Below are positions 54,793-63,952 of a stretch of DNA of 64,000 nt, one piece after another. The notes below the pieces were generated by a model. It saw only the letters and a program-made list of their open reading frames with translations. It did not search any database and was not told the origin of the DNA. A program made the position numbers and the translations under genes. Positions within the stretch are counted from its first letter, which is position 1. Every line of letters begins with the position of its first letter. Source of the stretch: Limosilactobacillus antri DSM 16041 (GTDB lineage: Bacteria > Bacillota > Bacilli > Lactobacillales > Lactobacillaceae); NCBI RefSeq assembly GCF_000160835.1, contig NZ_GG700737.1:14519-78518 (forward strand). The letters are read 5' to 3'.

Positions 54793-56166
54793 ATGACGAG
54801 CAAGACTTTTAATGATTTTAAGCTCAAACCCTATTTACTGAAGGCGGTAAAGGCCATTAACTTTCACGAGCCCACCGCGGTTCAGGAAAAGGTGATTCCA
54901 GACATCCTCGCAGGAAAGAGCGTGGTTGGGCAGTCAGCCACCGGGAGCGGGAAGACCCACGCCTTCCTGCTGCCGATCTTTTCCCGGCTTGACCCGACTG
55001 TACAGGAAGTGCAGGCGGTGATCACGACCCCGAGCCGGGAACTGGCCTACCAGATTTATAACGCCGCTAAGCAGCTCAACCAGTATGCTGACCAGCCGCT
55101 GACGATTCACAATTACGTGGGCGGAACGGACAAGCAGCACCAAATTGCCCAGTTAGAGCGTAAGCAGCCCCAGTTAGTGATTGGGACGCCGGGGCGGGTC
55201 TTGGATTTGATTAAGTCCCAGCACCTGGACGTGCATACCGCGACGATGTTCGTGGTTGACGAAGCGGACATGACTCTCGATATGGGCTTTTTGGAACAGG
55301 TCGACCAGATTGCGGGACGCTTCCCGGAAAACTTACAGATGATGGTCTTTTCTGCTACCATTCCAGAGAAGCTCCGGCCGTTTCTGAAGAAGTACATGGC
55401 TAACCCGGTGATTGAAGAGATTCCGACGGCAACGGTCATTAACCCGAACGTGGAGAACTGGCTGCTGTCGACTAAGGGTCACGACCGCAACCAGCTGATT
55501 TACCAGCTACTCACGATGGGGGAACCATACCTGGCCCTGGTCTTTGCCAACACCAAGGAGCGGGCGGAGGAATTAACCCGCTACCTGACCGAACAGGGCT
55601 TAAAGGTTGCCCTGATTCACGGGGGACTGGAACCCCGGAAGCGGAAGCGGACGATGCGGCAGATCCGCAATCTGGATTATCAGTACGTTGTGGCGACGGA
55701 CTTGGCGGCCCGGGGAATTGACATTGACGGGGTTTCGCTGGTAATCAATGATGACCTGCCGACTGATCTGGAATACTTCGTTCACCGGGTCGGCCGGACG
55801 GGTCGCAACCAGTTGACCGGAACGGCAATTACGCTCTACGAACCGGCGGAGGACGAATTAATCGCTAAGCTGGAAGACCGGGGAATCAGCTTTGTGCCGA
55901 AGGAATTGAAAAACGGCCGACTGGTAACCACCCACGACCGCAACCGGCGAAAGAAATTCCGGCACCGGCAAGATGAATTAGACCCGTCCATGAAGGGTTA
56001 CGTCAAGAAGACTAAACGCAAGGTTAAGCCGGGCTATAAGAAACGGATCAAACGGGCAATCAAGGATGATGAACAGCAAAAACGCCGGCTGGAACTGCGC
56101 CACAAGATCCGGAAAGCAAAGCGGCAACGCCAGCGTCAGCACCGGCGGGAACGGGCCGGCCGTTGA
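54793..56166 (+). CDS. cshB: DEAD-box RNA helicase CshB
   Basis: A 457-residue ATP-dependent RNA helicase. The Q motif region FHEPTAVQEKVIPDIL, motif I ATGSGKT (about residues 48-54), motif II VDEADMTLD (DEAD, about 151-159), SAT motif and motif VI HRVGRTGR (about 327-334) are complete. Overall it resembles CshB (YqfR). The last 75 residues are a very basic Lys/Arg-rich extension that likely binds RNA. ATG 54793 follows GAGGAGG by 6 bases; a shorter-spaced ATG at 54775 overlaps the nuclease gene. It forms a pair with the NrnA-like gene, both acting in RNA turnover. Confidence 0.92.
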   Translation: MTSKTFNDFKLKPYLLKAVKAINFHEPTAVQEKVIPDILAGKSVVGQSATGSGKTHAFLLPIFSRLDPTVQEVQAVITTPSRELAYQIYNAAKQLNQYADQPLTIHNYVGGTDKQHQIAQLERKQPQLVIGTPGRVLDLIKSQHLDVHTATMFVVDEADMTLDMGFLEQVDQIAGRFPENLQMMVFSATIPEKLRPFLKKYMANPVIEEIPTATVINPNVENWLLSTKGHDRNQLIYQLLTMGEPYLALVFANTKERAEELTRYLTEQGLKVALIHGGLEPRKRKRTMRQIRNLDYQYVVATDLAARGIDIDGVSLVINDDLPTDLEYFVHRVGRTGRNQLTGTAITLYEPAEDELIAKLEDRGISFVPKELKNGRLVTTHDRNRRKKFRHRQDELDPSMKGYVKKTKRKVKPGYKKRIKRAIKDDEQQKRRLELRHKIRKAKRQRQRQHRRERAGR

Positions 56167-56191
56167 TTTTTGCGCGGCGGTCCGCTATAAT
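56163..56191 (+). promoter_or_regulatory. Promoter of the alaS T-box transcript
   Basis: TTGATT (56163-56168, overlapping the cshB stop), 17-base spacer, TATAAT (56186-56191). Confidence 0.75.
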
Positions 56192-56197
56192 ATGGTT

Positions 56198-56406
56198 CGT
56201 TTGGGATATGTCCGTTGGCTCGTCATTGACAGAAACAACCGGGTTGCTGTGACGGTTGAGTGATGGCTAATGGGTGCTCCCCATCCAAACAACTAGATAT
56301 AACTCCCGCCAAGGGAAATTAAAGAGGTAAACGAATTCCATCGTTGCAAGCAAAGTGGTACCGCGTCAATCGGCGTCTTTGTTAGCAGGGATGGTTTTTG
56401 TTTTTT
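56198..56406 (+). promoter_or_regulatory. T-box riboswitch of alaS
   Basis: The T-box core GTGGTACCGCG lies at 56355-56365. A base stem pairs TTTGG (near 56199) with CCAAA (near 56287). GCT at 56276-56278 is a candidate Ala specifier, not certain. The terminator is long: CCATCGTTGC (56338) pairs with GCAGGGATGG (56385-56394) with CAAAG/CTTTG inside, followed by TTTTTGTTTTTT. The T-box core lies in its loop. Confidence 0.82.
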
Positions 56407-56423
56407 GAAAGGAAGAGAGTAGC

Positions 56424-59084
56424 GTGAAAAAGCTGAAACAGTTGGACAGTGCGCAGGTACGGCGGATGTACCTGGACTTTTTCCAGCAGCACGGTCACAA
56501 GGTAATGCCAAGTCAATCGTTGGTTCCGGTCAATGATCCGACCCTGCTGTGGATCAACTCCGGGGTGGCCACGATGAAGAAGTACTTTGATGGGAAGGTG
56601 GTTCCGGAAAACCCGCGGATGACCTCTTCGCAAAAGAGTATTCGGACCAACGATATTGAAAACGTGGGGAAGACAGCGCGTCACCACACGATGTTTGAAA
56701 TGCTTGGCAACTTTTCCGTCGGTGACTACTTTAAAGATGAGGTAATCCCGTGGGCGTGGGAACTGTTGACGAGTGACGACTGGTTCGGTTTCGACCCGGC
56801 CCGCCTTTACATTACCTACTACCCGAAAGACCATGACGCCTACAACAAGTGGCGGGAAGTCGGGGTTGCCGAAGACCACCTGATTGCCGATGAAGATAAC
56901 TTCTGGGATATTGGCCAGGGTCCTTCGGGTCCGGATACGGAAGTCTTTTACGACCGGGGGCAGGAATTCAACAACCTGCCGGAGGATGATCCCGAGAGCT
57001 ACCCGGGCGGCGAAAACGAACGCTACCTGGAAATCTGGAACATCGTCTTTAGCCAGTTTAACCACACGCCAGAAAACACTTACGAGCCGCTGCCCCATAA
57101 GAACATTGATACGGGGATGGGCCTGGAACGGGTCGTTTCGATCTTTGAAAACGCGCCGACCAACTTTGAAACCGACCTCTTTATGCCAATTATCAAGCAG
57201 GTTGCGGCCCTGTCCGCTGGTAAGGAGTACGGGGCCAACAAGGCCGACGACGTTCAGTTTAAGATTATTGCCGACCATATCCGGACGATTACCTTTGCGA
57301 TTGGGGACGGTGCCCTGCCATCAAACATGGGTCGGGGCTACGTCATCCGGCGGCTGCTGCGGCGGGCCGTGGTGGCTGGCAAGAAGCTCGGGATTGACGA
57401 ACCGTTCCTAGCACAGCTGGTGCCGACGGTTGGTAAAATCATGGAGGACTACTACCCAGAGGTTTTGCAAAACGCTGACTACATTGCTTCCGTCATCAAG
57501 TCGGAAGAAGACCGCTTCAGCGCGACCCTGAACGGCGGCTTGAACCTGCTCAACAGTGTGATTGCTGACGCCAAGCAAAACGGCAGCAACCAAATTGATG
57601 GCCGGACAGCATTCAAACTCTACGATACTTACGGCTTCCCAATTGAGTTAACGAAGGAGTACGCTGCTGACGAGGGCCTGACGGTTGACCAAAAGGGCTT
57701 TGAGGCCGCAATGACTGAGCAGCAGAACCGGGCCCGCAACGCCCGTGATATGGACAACGGGATGGGTGTCCAAACCGATCTCTGGACCGACTTCAAGGAA
57801 GACAGCAAGTACGTTGGCTATACCGACCTAGTGGTGGACGATGCCAAGGTGATTGGCCTGGCCCACGACGGTCAGCAGGCGGATAGCGCAGCTCCTGACG
57901 ACCAGAATATCGAAGTGATTTTTGATAAAACGCCATTCTATGCTGAAATGGGTGGGCAAGTAGCCGATACCGGTGATATTATTGACAATTACGGCAAGAA
58001 GGTTGGCCGGGTCGTTGATGTCCAACACGCCCCTAACCAGCAGAACCTGCACCGGGTGGAATTAACGGCGCCGCTCAAGAAGGGTGCTCGCTACAAGCTG
58101 GTGGTTGACCGGGCCCGGCACCTGAAGATTGAAAAGAATCATACCGCGACCCACCTGCTCGATCAGGCTCTGCGGAACGTCTTGGGTGGCCATACCCAGC
58201 AGGCCGGTTCCTTAGTCGAAGCCCACTACCTGCGCTTTGACTTTAATCACTTCGGCCAGGTCACTGCAAAGGACCTGGCGGCGGTGGAAGCGATGGTCAA
58301 TGAACAGATCTTCAAGGAAATTCCGGTGACGACGGTGGAAACCGACATCGATTCGGCCAAGGAGATGGGAGCAATCGCCCTCTTCTCTGACAAGTACGGT
58401 GATAAGGTCCGGGTTGTGAAGATTGGCGACTACAACACCGAATTCTGTGGTGGTGACCACGTCAAGAACACCAATGAGCTGGGCCTCTTCAAGATTGTTT
58501 CCGAAGGGGGCGTCGGTGCCGGCGTCCGGCGGATTGAAGCGGTGACCTCCAGCGATGCCTATGACTTCCTGCAACAGCGCAATGCCATGTTGGAAGAAGT
58601 GGCGGGGGACCTGAAAGCAGCCCAGATCAAAGAGGTGCCACACCAGGTTGCTAACCTGCAAGAGGAATTAAAGCAGGCCAACAAGCAGGTGGAAGCATTG
58701 CAGGCTAAGATCGCGGCCCAGCAGGCTAACAGTGTCTTTGATGAGGTCCAAACTACCAAGGGCGGCACGCTAATTGCGGCTGAGGTCAAGGTCGCTGGGA
58801 TGGGCCAGTTGCGGCAGCTGGCTGATCGCTGGCGTGCCAAGGGCCTGTCCGACGTCCTGGTTCTGGGGACGGCTAATGACGGCAAGGCCAACTTGCTGGT
58901 GGCGGTAAGCGATGAGAAGGTTAAGGCTGGCTTGAAGGCCGGTGACCTAATCAAGGCAATCGCTTCTGCAATCAAGGGCGGCGGCGGCAGCCGGCCGAAC
59001 CTTGCTCAGGCCGGTGGAAAGGACCCGGCCGGAATTCCAGCAGCCCTCAAACTGGCGAAGGAGTACCTGGAGAGCGAAAATTAA
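56424..59084 (+). CDS. alaS: Alanyl-tRNA synthetase
   Basis: An 886-residue class II synthetase with a full editing module. The N-terminal catalytic part holds SLVPVNDPTLLWINSGV and RTNDIENVGKTARHHT; the editing site has NHTATHLLDQAL (HxxxH, about residues 571-582) and CGGDHV (about 671-676). The C-terminal coiled coil and DHHA1 C-Ala domain (GGGGSRPNLAQAGGKDP) are intact. The start is GTG 56424, 9 bases after AAAGGAAGAGAG. It is controlled by the T-box leader and ends with a strong terminator before ireB. Confidence 0.97.
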   Translation: MKKLKQLDSAQVRRMYLDFFQQHGHKVMPSQSLVPVNDPTLLWINSGVATMKKYFDGKVVPENPRMTSSQKSIRTNDIENVGKTARHHTMFEMLGNFSVGDYFKDEVIPWAWELLTSDDWFGFDPARLYITYYPKDHDAYNKWREVGVAEDHLIADEDNFWDIGQGPSGPDTEVFYDRGQEFNNLPEDDPESYPGGENERYLEIWNIVFSQFNHTPENTYEPLPHKNIDTGMGLERVVSIFENAPTNFETDLFMPIIKQVAALSAGKEYGANKADDVQFKIIADHIRTITFAIGDGALPSNMGRGYVIRRLLRRAVVAGKKLGIDEPFLAQLVPTVGKIMEDYYPEVLQNADYIASVIKSEEDRFSATLNGGLNLLNSVIADAKQNGSNQIDGRTAFKLYDTYGFPIELTKEYAADEGLTVDQKGFEAAMTEQQNRARNARDMDNGMGVQTDLWTDFKEDSKYVGYTDLVVDDAKVIGLAHDGQQADSAAPDDQNIEVIFDKTPFYAEMGGQVADTGDIIDNYGKKVGRVVDVQHAPNQQNLHRVELTAPLKKGARYKLVVDRARHLKIEKNHTATHLLDQALRNVLGGHTQQAGSLVEAHYLRFDFNHFGQVTAKDLAAVEAMVNEQIFKEIPVTTVETDIDSAKEMGAIALFSDKYGDKVRVVKIGDYNTEFCGGDHVKNTNELGLFKIVSEGGVGAGVRRIEAVTSSDAYDFLQQRNAMLEEVAGDLKAAQIKEVPHQVANLQEELKQANKQVEALQAKIAAQQANSVFDEVQTTKGGTLIAAEVKVAGMGQLRQLADRWRAKGLSDVLVLGTANDGKANLLVAVSDEKVKAGLKAGDLIKAIASAIKGGGGSRPNLAQAGGKDPAGIPAALKLAKEYLESEN

Positions 59085-59095
59085 ACTCTGCGCTT

Positions 59096-59147
59096 AGACG
59101 AGCAGCTTTAATCCTGGCAGGAAGCAGGATCGGCTGCCCGTCTTTTC
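59096..59147 (+). terminator. Terminator of alaS
   Basis: Stem AGACGaGCAGC..ATCCTG / CAGGAT..GCTGCcCGTCT followed by TTTT. Confidence 0.9.
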
Positions 59148-59215
59148 AGTTTAATGAAGATTCGGTTCGTTGAATGAAACTGCCGGATTTTTTAACCGGC
59201 AGGCGGACGGGATAA

Positions 59216-59244
59216 TTGTGATTTTACTATGAGTATAGTAGAAT
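59216..59244 (+). promoter_or_regulatory. Promoter of ireB-ruvX
   Basis: TTGTGA (59216-59221), 17-base spacer, TAGAAT (59239-59244). Confidence 0.6.
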
Positions 59245-59279
59245 ATTGACTTAAAGAGACTATCTGGAGGTGACGATTG

Positions 59280-59549
59280 ATGACTGCTAATAATGATAAG
59301 ACGATGTTCTTTGATTTTGGTCAGGAACGCCAAGAAGATATTAAAGAAACGCTCAAGACGGTTTATGAATCATTGGAAGAAAAGGGCTACAACCCAATCA
59401 ACCAAATTGTGGGTTACCTGCTGTCGGGAGATCCAGCCTACATTCCGCGGCTCAACGATGCCCGGAACTTGATTCGGGCCCACGAACGGGATGAGATTAT
59501 TGAAGAGCTGGTCCGCTCGTACCTGAAGAATAACGGTGAGACTAAATGA
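59280..59549 (+). CDS. ireB: IreB-family regulatory phosphoprotein
   Basis: An 89-residue protein of the DUF965/IreB family (Bacillus YrzL). In Enterococcus, IreB is phosphorylated on Thr by the IreK kinase and affects cephalosporin resistance. The N-terminus [14 protein letters not shown] carries candidate Thr sites, and the body [21 protein letters not shown] is the family signature. ATG 59280 follows GGAGGTGA by 6 bases; a TTG one codon earlier is less likely. Its last four bases overlap ruvX (ATGA), so the two are coupled. No IreK homologue is in the window. Confidence 0.93.
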   Translation: MTANNDKTMFFDFGQERQEDIKETLKTVYESLEEKGYNPINQIVGYLLSGDPAYIPRLNDARNLIRAHERDEIIEELVRSYLKNNGETK

Positions 59550-59989
59550 GACTGCTGGGCTTAGATGTTGGCTCCAAGACCGTCGGCGTTGCGGTTAGCG
59601 ACCCGCTCGGCTGGACAGCCCAGGCGGTGGAAATTATCCCGATTGACGAAGACGCAGAAGTCTTTGGCTTAGACCGGGTCGCCGAGCTAGTGCACAAGGA
59701 GCAGGTGGCCGGCTTTGTCCTGGGGCTGCCGAAAAACATGAATAATACCGAAGGACCCCGGGTCGCAGCTTCCAAGCATTACGGTGAGCTGCTCCAAGAG
59801 CGGTTTCCACAGCTCCCGATCGACTTCCAAGATGAGCGTCTGACGACTGTCGAAGCGCACCGGATGCTGGTAGAAGAGGCGGACATTTCACGGGCCAAGC
59901 AGAAAAAAGTAATTGATGAGGTTGCCGCAACCTTTATCCTGCAGAGCTACCTTGATCGTCATGGCCGGTTAGTGCAAAAACTAAAATAA
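59546..59989 (+). CDS. ruvX: Holliday junction resolvase RuvX (YqgF)
   Basis: A 147-residue RNase H-like nuclease needed for 16S rRNA 5' processing and proposed to resolve Holliday junctions. The first acidic residue is in [17 protein letters not shown] (residues 3-19), the second in DERLTTVEA (about 96-104), and the third in [16 protein letters not shown] (about 121-136). ATG 59546 overlaps the ireB stop. The DUF1292 gene follows. This alaS-ireB-ruvX-yrzB order is standard in Firmicutes. Confidence 0.95.
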   Translation: MRLLGLDVGSKTVGVAVSDPLGWTAQAVEIIPIDEDAEVFGLDRVAELVHKEQVAGFVLGLPKNMNNTEGPRVAASKHYGELLQERFPQLPIDFQDERLTTVEAHRMLVEEADISRAKQKKVIDEVAATFILQSYLDRHGRLVQKLK

Positions 59990-60002
59990 GGGAATGGTTA
60001 AA

Positions 60003-60302
60003 GTGACTAAACAACAAAATAACGATGACAACATGATCACGCTGATTGATGAAGATGGTAATGAACAGCTGTTTAAGGAGCTGTTTACTTTTGACTCGGA
60101 TGATTATGGCAAGTCCTATATCTTTATTTACCCCGCTGAACAGGAAAACGATGAATCGGTTGACATTCAAGCCTACATTGTCACCGATAATCAGGATGGC
60201 GACGGCCAGGACCTTGTTCCCATCGAGGACGATAAGGAATGGGACATGGTCGAGCAGGTCCTGAACACCTTCTTGGATGACGAGGGTAACTTTAAGGGCT
60301 AA
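60003..60302 (+). CDS. DUF1292 protein (YrzB-like)
   Basis: A 99-residue, strongly acidic protein of the DUF1292 family. Signature strands are [20 protein letters not shown] and the later [13 protein letters not shown] and [17 protein letters not shown] segments. Its function is unknown in all species. GTG 60003 is preferred with AAGGGA 9 bases upstream; ATG 59994 abuts that site. It is the third gene of ireB-ruvX-yrzB and is followed by a long hairpin. Confidence 0.88.
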   Translation: MTKQQNNDDNMITLIDEDGNEQLFKELFTFDSDDYGKSYIFIYPAEQENDESVDIQAYIVTDNQDGDGQDLVPIEDDKEWDMVEQVLNTFLDDEGNFKG

Positions 60303-60379
60303 GCAGTAGCCAGCAATTAGCCAGGACCGGCTCAGCCGGGTGCTGGAACAGCCGCAATAACAACTGCCAAATCAAATTG

Positions 60380-60417
60380 GGGTCTAGTACGCAATCAGGT
60401 GATTGGGTGCTAGACCC
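60380..60417 (+). terminator. Hairpin after the DUF1292 gene
   Basis: Stem GGGTCTAG..CAATCA / TGATTG..CTAGACCC is strong, but the following bases (TATTAACG) are a poor T tract. Confidence 0.6.
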
Positions 60418-60458
60418 TATTAACGTATTAGTAATTTCCAGGTAAGGGATGGAAGAAC

Positions 60459-60986
60459 ATGGTTTTAACCACAGTAATTATTTTAATTTTCGTTGGCTGC
60501 TTCATTAACGGTCGGCGCCGGGGACTTTTACGGATGGTTCTCAACGCCGCAACCTACATCGTGAGTTGGCTGGTTGCCAAGCTGGCGGCGCCACTGGTGG
60601 GCAGCTGGCTAGCCGGGCTGCTGCCGAACGTTTCCAACGGCTCGTCGTATTCGGGCCAGTTATTGGCGACGGTTGATTTAGACCACTTTTTTAGTAACGG
60701 GATTGCCTTCATGCTGATCTTTGCCATCGTGGCCTTCCTGGGTCACTGGCTGGTTCGTCAGCTGAATTGGGTCCGGCGCCTGCCCGTCATCGGGACTCTG
60801 GATGGCCTGGTCGGCGGTGTGCTCTCGCTGCTGATTGGGTACGTGATTGTCTTTGTAATCCTGATCGTGACGCAATTGTGGCCAGCAGAATGGTGGCAGA
60901 TGGAGCTGGCAAATTCAGGCCTTGCCCGGCTAATTATTGATCAAACGCCGCTGCTTGCCCAGCTGGTTTTACAAACGATTGAATAA
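60459..60986 (+). CDS. CvpA-family membrane protein
   Basis: A 175-residue protein with four hydrophobic segments, a CvpA (colicin V production-like) domain. The opening TVIILIFVGCFINGRRRGLLR and the central glycine-rich GTLDGLVGGVLSLLIGY helix match the family. Its position directly before mutS2 agrees with Bacillus yshB-mutSB. Function is not established; relatives affect membrane homeostasis. ATG follows GGGATGGAAG. It is separated from mutS2 by 13 bases, in one operon. Confidence 0.88.
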   Translation: MVLTTVIILIFVGCFINGRRRGLLRMVLNAATYIVSWLVAKLAAPLVGSWLAGLLPNVSNGSSYSGQLLATVDLDHFFSNGIAFMLIFAIVAFLGHWLVRQLNWVRRLPVIGTLDGLVGGVLSLLIGYVIVFVILIVTQLWPAEWWQMELANSGLARLIIDQTPLLAQLVLQTIE

Positions 60987-60999
60987 GGGAAGTAGGAAA

Positions 61000-63372
61000 A
61001 TGAACCACAAAATAATTGATACACTTGAATTTGCACAAATTAAGGGCCGAGTCGCTCATTACCTTGTTTCGGCCGCGGGCCAGCGGGAACTGGCAGCCCT
61101 AATGCCGGCAACGGACTACCAGACAGTCCAAGACTGGCTGACGGAAACGACCGATGGGGCTGACATCCTTCGCTTAGAGGGAGGGCTGCCCCTGCCTAAA
61201 CTGGCGGATATTAAGCCCCAGATGAAACGGCTGAAAATTGGCGCCAACCTGAACGGAACCGAACTCGCCCAAGTGGCCAAGGTTCTGCAGGCGAGCCGCA
61301 GCGTCCAAAACTTCTTTGAACAGATGCGGGAGAAGAAGATCAAGCTCCGGGTCCTGGAGCAGACGGTGGACCGACTGGTAACGATCCCGTCAGTGACCAC
61401 CCGGCTGGTCCGGTCGGTCGATCCCGATGGCCGAATCAATGACGAAGCTTCCACTAAGCTCCACGGGATTCGCCAGCTGATTAATAAAACCGAAAATGAA
61501 ATTCGCCAGCAGATGGCGCAATACACCCAGGGCAAGAGTGCCAAGTACCTCAGTGAGCCAATCGTGACGGTCAGAAACGACCGCTTTGTGATTCCGGTGC
61601 TGGCCCGGTACCGGAATAAGTTTGGCGGGGTTGTTCATGACCAGAGTGCCAGCGGCCAAACCCTGTACATTGAACCGGGGGCGGTGATGGAGGATAACAA
61701 CCGACTGCGCCAAGCCCAAATTGAGGAGAAGCAGGAGGTCCTGCGGGTCCTGGCGGAACTGTCAGCCCTGATTTCACCCTACCGGCATGACATCTTGAAT
61801 AATGAGCAGATCTTGGGCCACCTGGACTTCATTAATGCTAAGGCCAGCTATGCCCACGAACTCAAAGCTAGTCTCCCCTTGCTGTCCGCGGACAACCAGG
61901 TAAACCTGCGTAAGGCATGGCACCCCCTGATTGCGCGTGACCAGGCGGTTGCCAACGATATTAAGCTTGGCGGCGACTACCAGGCGGTAATCATTACCGG
62001 ACCCAACACCGGTGGGAAGACGATCACCCTGAAAACCCTTGGGATCATCCAGCTGATGGGCCAGGCGGGCCTCTTCATTCCCGCGCAAGAGGGCAGTACG
62101 ATTGGCGTCTTTGACAACGTTTTTGCCGACATTGGGGATGAGCAGTCACTGGAACAAAACCTCAGTACCTTCTCTGGTCACATGGAGAACGTTAAGGCGA
62201 TTCTCGACCAGCTAACCGCCCGCAGCCTGGTCCTCCTGGATGAATTGGGCGCCGGAACCGACCCGAAAGAGGGGGCGGCACTCGCTATGGCAATCTTAGA
62301 TGAAATTGGCCAGTGGGGGAGCCTGGTAATGATTACCACCCACTACCCTGAATTGAAGGTGTACGGCTACGACCGGGCCAAGACCATTAACGCCAGCATG
62401 GAGTTTGACCAGGCAACCCTGCAGCCGACCTACCGGCTCCTGCTTGGGATTCCCGGCCGGTCAAATGGGCTGGAAATTGCCAAGCGGCTGGGAATTGGTT
62501 CCGCCATTATCGGCGAGGCCCAGTCCCTGGTCAGTGATGATAGTCAGGACCTGAACGCAATGATTGGCGACCTGGTCGAACAGCGGAAGCGGGCCCGGGA
62601 GGAAGGCGACCGGTTGGCAAAGCTGGTCGCGCAAAATCAGGCGGACCAGGAAGAACTTAACCAGAAGCTGGACCGCTTTAATGAACAGCGTGACCGGCTC
62701 TTAGAACGGGCCCGGTCGCAGGCTAACCACCAGGTTGCCCAGGCCAAACGAAAGGCCGACCGGATTATCCACCACCTGCGGCAGCTGGAAATCCAGCAGG
62801 GGGCGGGCGTTAAAGAAAACCAGCTGATTGACGCTCAGGGGGCGTTAAACGCCCTCCACCAGGACAATCCGCGGCTCCAGCATAATAGCGTCTTGAAGCG
62901 CGCCAAGGCTAAGCACGACCTGCATAAGGGCGACGCGGTGCTGGTCAAGTCATACGGCCAGCACGGTGAGCTGCTCAGCAGGCGGGGAAACCATAAGTGG
63001 GAAGTGCAGATTGGTATTTTAAAAATGGAGATTGACGAGCGTGACCTGGAAAAGGTGGCTAAGCGCGACCTGCCGAAAGATGATCGGAAACAGCCAAGCC
63101 ACCGGGCGGTCAAAACGACGCAAACCCGGAAGACCTCGGCCCGGCTGGACCTCCGGGGACACCGTTACGAAGAGGCAATGGGTGAGTTGAGCAACTTTAT
63201 TGACCACGCCCTGCTCAACAACCTGGGGACCGTGACGATTATTCACGGGAAGGGAACCGGTGCGTTGCGGAAGGGGACCCAGCAGTACCTGCAAAGCAAC
63301 CCGCGGGTGAAGTCCTTTTCCTATGCGGCCCCGAATGCTGGTGGCGATGGTGCCACAATCGTTAACTTATAA
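61000..63372 (+). CDS. mutS2: Endonuclease MutS2
   Basis: A 790-residue ABC-type ATPase of the MutS family that rescues collided ribosomes and suppresses recombination in known species. It lacks the MutS mismatch-reading domain. Walker A is GPNTGGKT (about residues 337-344), Walker B is LVLLDELGAGTDPKEG (about 411-426), then STHYPEL-like TTHYPEL. Residues 520-600 are coiled coil. The C-terminal Smr nuclease domain has LDLRGHRYEEAM (about 713-724) and HGKGTGALRKG (about 748-758). ATG 61000 follows GGGAAG and AGG; an earlier frame overlaps cvpA. Confidence 0.95.
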   Translation: MNHKIIDTLEFAQIKGRVAHYLVSAAGQRELAALMPATDYQTVQDWLTETTDGADILRLEGGLPLPKLADIKPQMKRLKIGANLNGTELAQVAKVLQASRSVQNFFEQMREKKIKLRVLEQTVDRLVTIPSVTTRLVRSVDPDGRINDEASTKLHGIRQLINKTENEIRQQMAQYTQGKSAKYLSEPIVTVRNDRFVIPVLARYRNKFGGVVHDQSASGQTLYIEPGAVMEDNNRLRQAQIEEKQEVLRVLAELSALISPYRHDILNNEQILGHLDFINAKASYAHELKASLPLLSADNQVNLRKAWHPLIARDQAVANDIKLGGDYQAVIITGPNTGGKTITLKTLGIIQLMGQAGLFIPAQEGSTIGVFDNVFADIGDEQSLEQNLSTFSGHMENVKAILDQLTARSLVLLDELGAGTDPKEGAALAMAILDEIGQWGSLVMITTHYPELKVYGYDRAKTINASMEFDQATLQPTYRLLLGIPGRSNGLEIAKRLGIGSAIIGEAQSLVSDDSQDLNAMIGDLVEQRKRAREEGDRLAKLVAQNQADQEELNQKLDRFNEQRDRLLERARSQANHQVAQAKRKADRIIHHLRQLEIQQGAGVKENQLIDAQGALNALHQDNPRLQHNSVLKRAKAKHDLHKGDAVLVKSYGQHGELLSRRGNHKWEVQIGILKMEIDERDLEKVAKRDLPKDDRKQPSHRAVKTTQTRKTSARLDLRGHRYEEAMGELSNFIDHALLNNLGTVTIIHGKGTGALRKGTQQYLQSNPRVKSFSYAAPNAGGDGATIVNL

Positions 63373-63408
63373 TAAGTAAGCTCTTTCCGTGCTTTTAGTG
63401 CGGACCTC

Positions 63409-63417
63409 TGTTAGAAT
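63409..63417 (+). promoter_or_regulatory. Extended -10 promoter of trxA
   Basis: TGTTAGAAT, extended -10, about 33 bases before the start codon. Confidence 0.45.
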
Positions 63418-63449
63418 TGTAGGTAAATAGATAGAAGGGAGTCTTTATA

Positions 63450-63764
63450 ATGGCAGTAAAGGAAACCACCGATCAGACGTTTGAACAGGATACGGCACAA
63501 GGGGTGGCCTTAATTGACTTTTGGGCAACCTGGTGTGGCCCTTGTCGGATGCAGTCGCCAGTCGTAGAAGCCCTGTCCAATGAGATGCCGGAAGTAAACT
63601 TCTTTAAGATGGACGTTGACCAAAACCAGCAAACCGCCCAGAAGTTCCGGATCATGAGTATTCCAACCTTAATGGTGAAGAAGAATGGTGCGGTCGTTGA
63701 CCAGGTAGTCGGTTACCATCCAAAAGAACAGCTCAAGCAGCTTTTACAGCATTACGCGGACTAG
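63450..63764 (+). CDS. trxA: Thioredoxin
   Basis: A 104-residue thioredoxin that reduces protein disulfides with thioredoxin reductase. The active site WCGPC (about residues 28-32) in DFWATWCGPCRMQSP and the cis-proline loop SIPTLMV (about 72-78) are present. ATG follows AAGGGAG by 8 bases. It has its own extended -10 promoter after mutS2, the usual neighbour. A repeat hairpin lies about 90 bases downstream. Confidence 0.97.
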   Translation: MAVKETTDQTFEQDTAQGVALIDFWATWCGPCRMQSPVVEALSNEMPEVNFFKMDVDQNQQTAQKFRIMSIPTLMVKKNGAVVDQVVGYHPKEQLKQLLQHYAD

Positions 63765-63850
63765 GGGAGACGGCCCGCAAAGTACGGGCGTTCCACCTAG
63801 AAGGATGGTTGTTCAGCCGCATTGCGCTTAGAGAAATTACAGTAGCAAAA

Positions 63851-63902
63851 AAAGAGGCTGGGAATTAACTCAGTCTCTTTACTGTTTTTAAGATAAAAAT
63901 GC
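63851..63902 (+). repeat. Intergenic hairpin repeat, copy 2 (terminator-like)
   Basis: AAAGAGgCTGgG / C.CAGtCTCTTT hairpin followed by ACTGTTTTT, then AAGATAAAAATGC. It is closely similar to bases 44571-44620 and probably ends trxA transcripts. Confidence 0.65.
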
Positions 63903-63928
63903 CTCAGCGCAGTAGCTGGCTGGCAGTT

Positions 63929-63952
63929 CAAACGCTGATAAACCAGCGTTTG
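63929..63952. repeat. Inverted repeat at the window edge
   Basis: Perfect CAAACGCTG / CAGCGTTTG with a 6-base loop, nested in a weaker outer TGGCT / AGCCA pairing. It has no T tail; the rest of the element may run past the window. No gene is seen from 63765 to 64000. Confidence 0.5.

Noticed and set aside
59180..59202. CTGCCGG/CCGGCAG hairpin after alaS as a second terminator
   Set aside because: It is followed by GCGGACGGG on the plus strand, not a T tract, and the alaS terminator at 59096 already explains the end.
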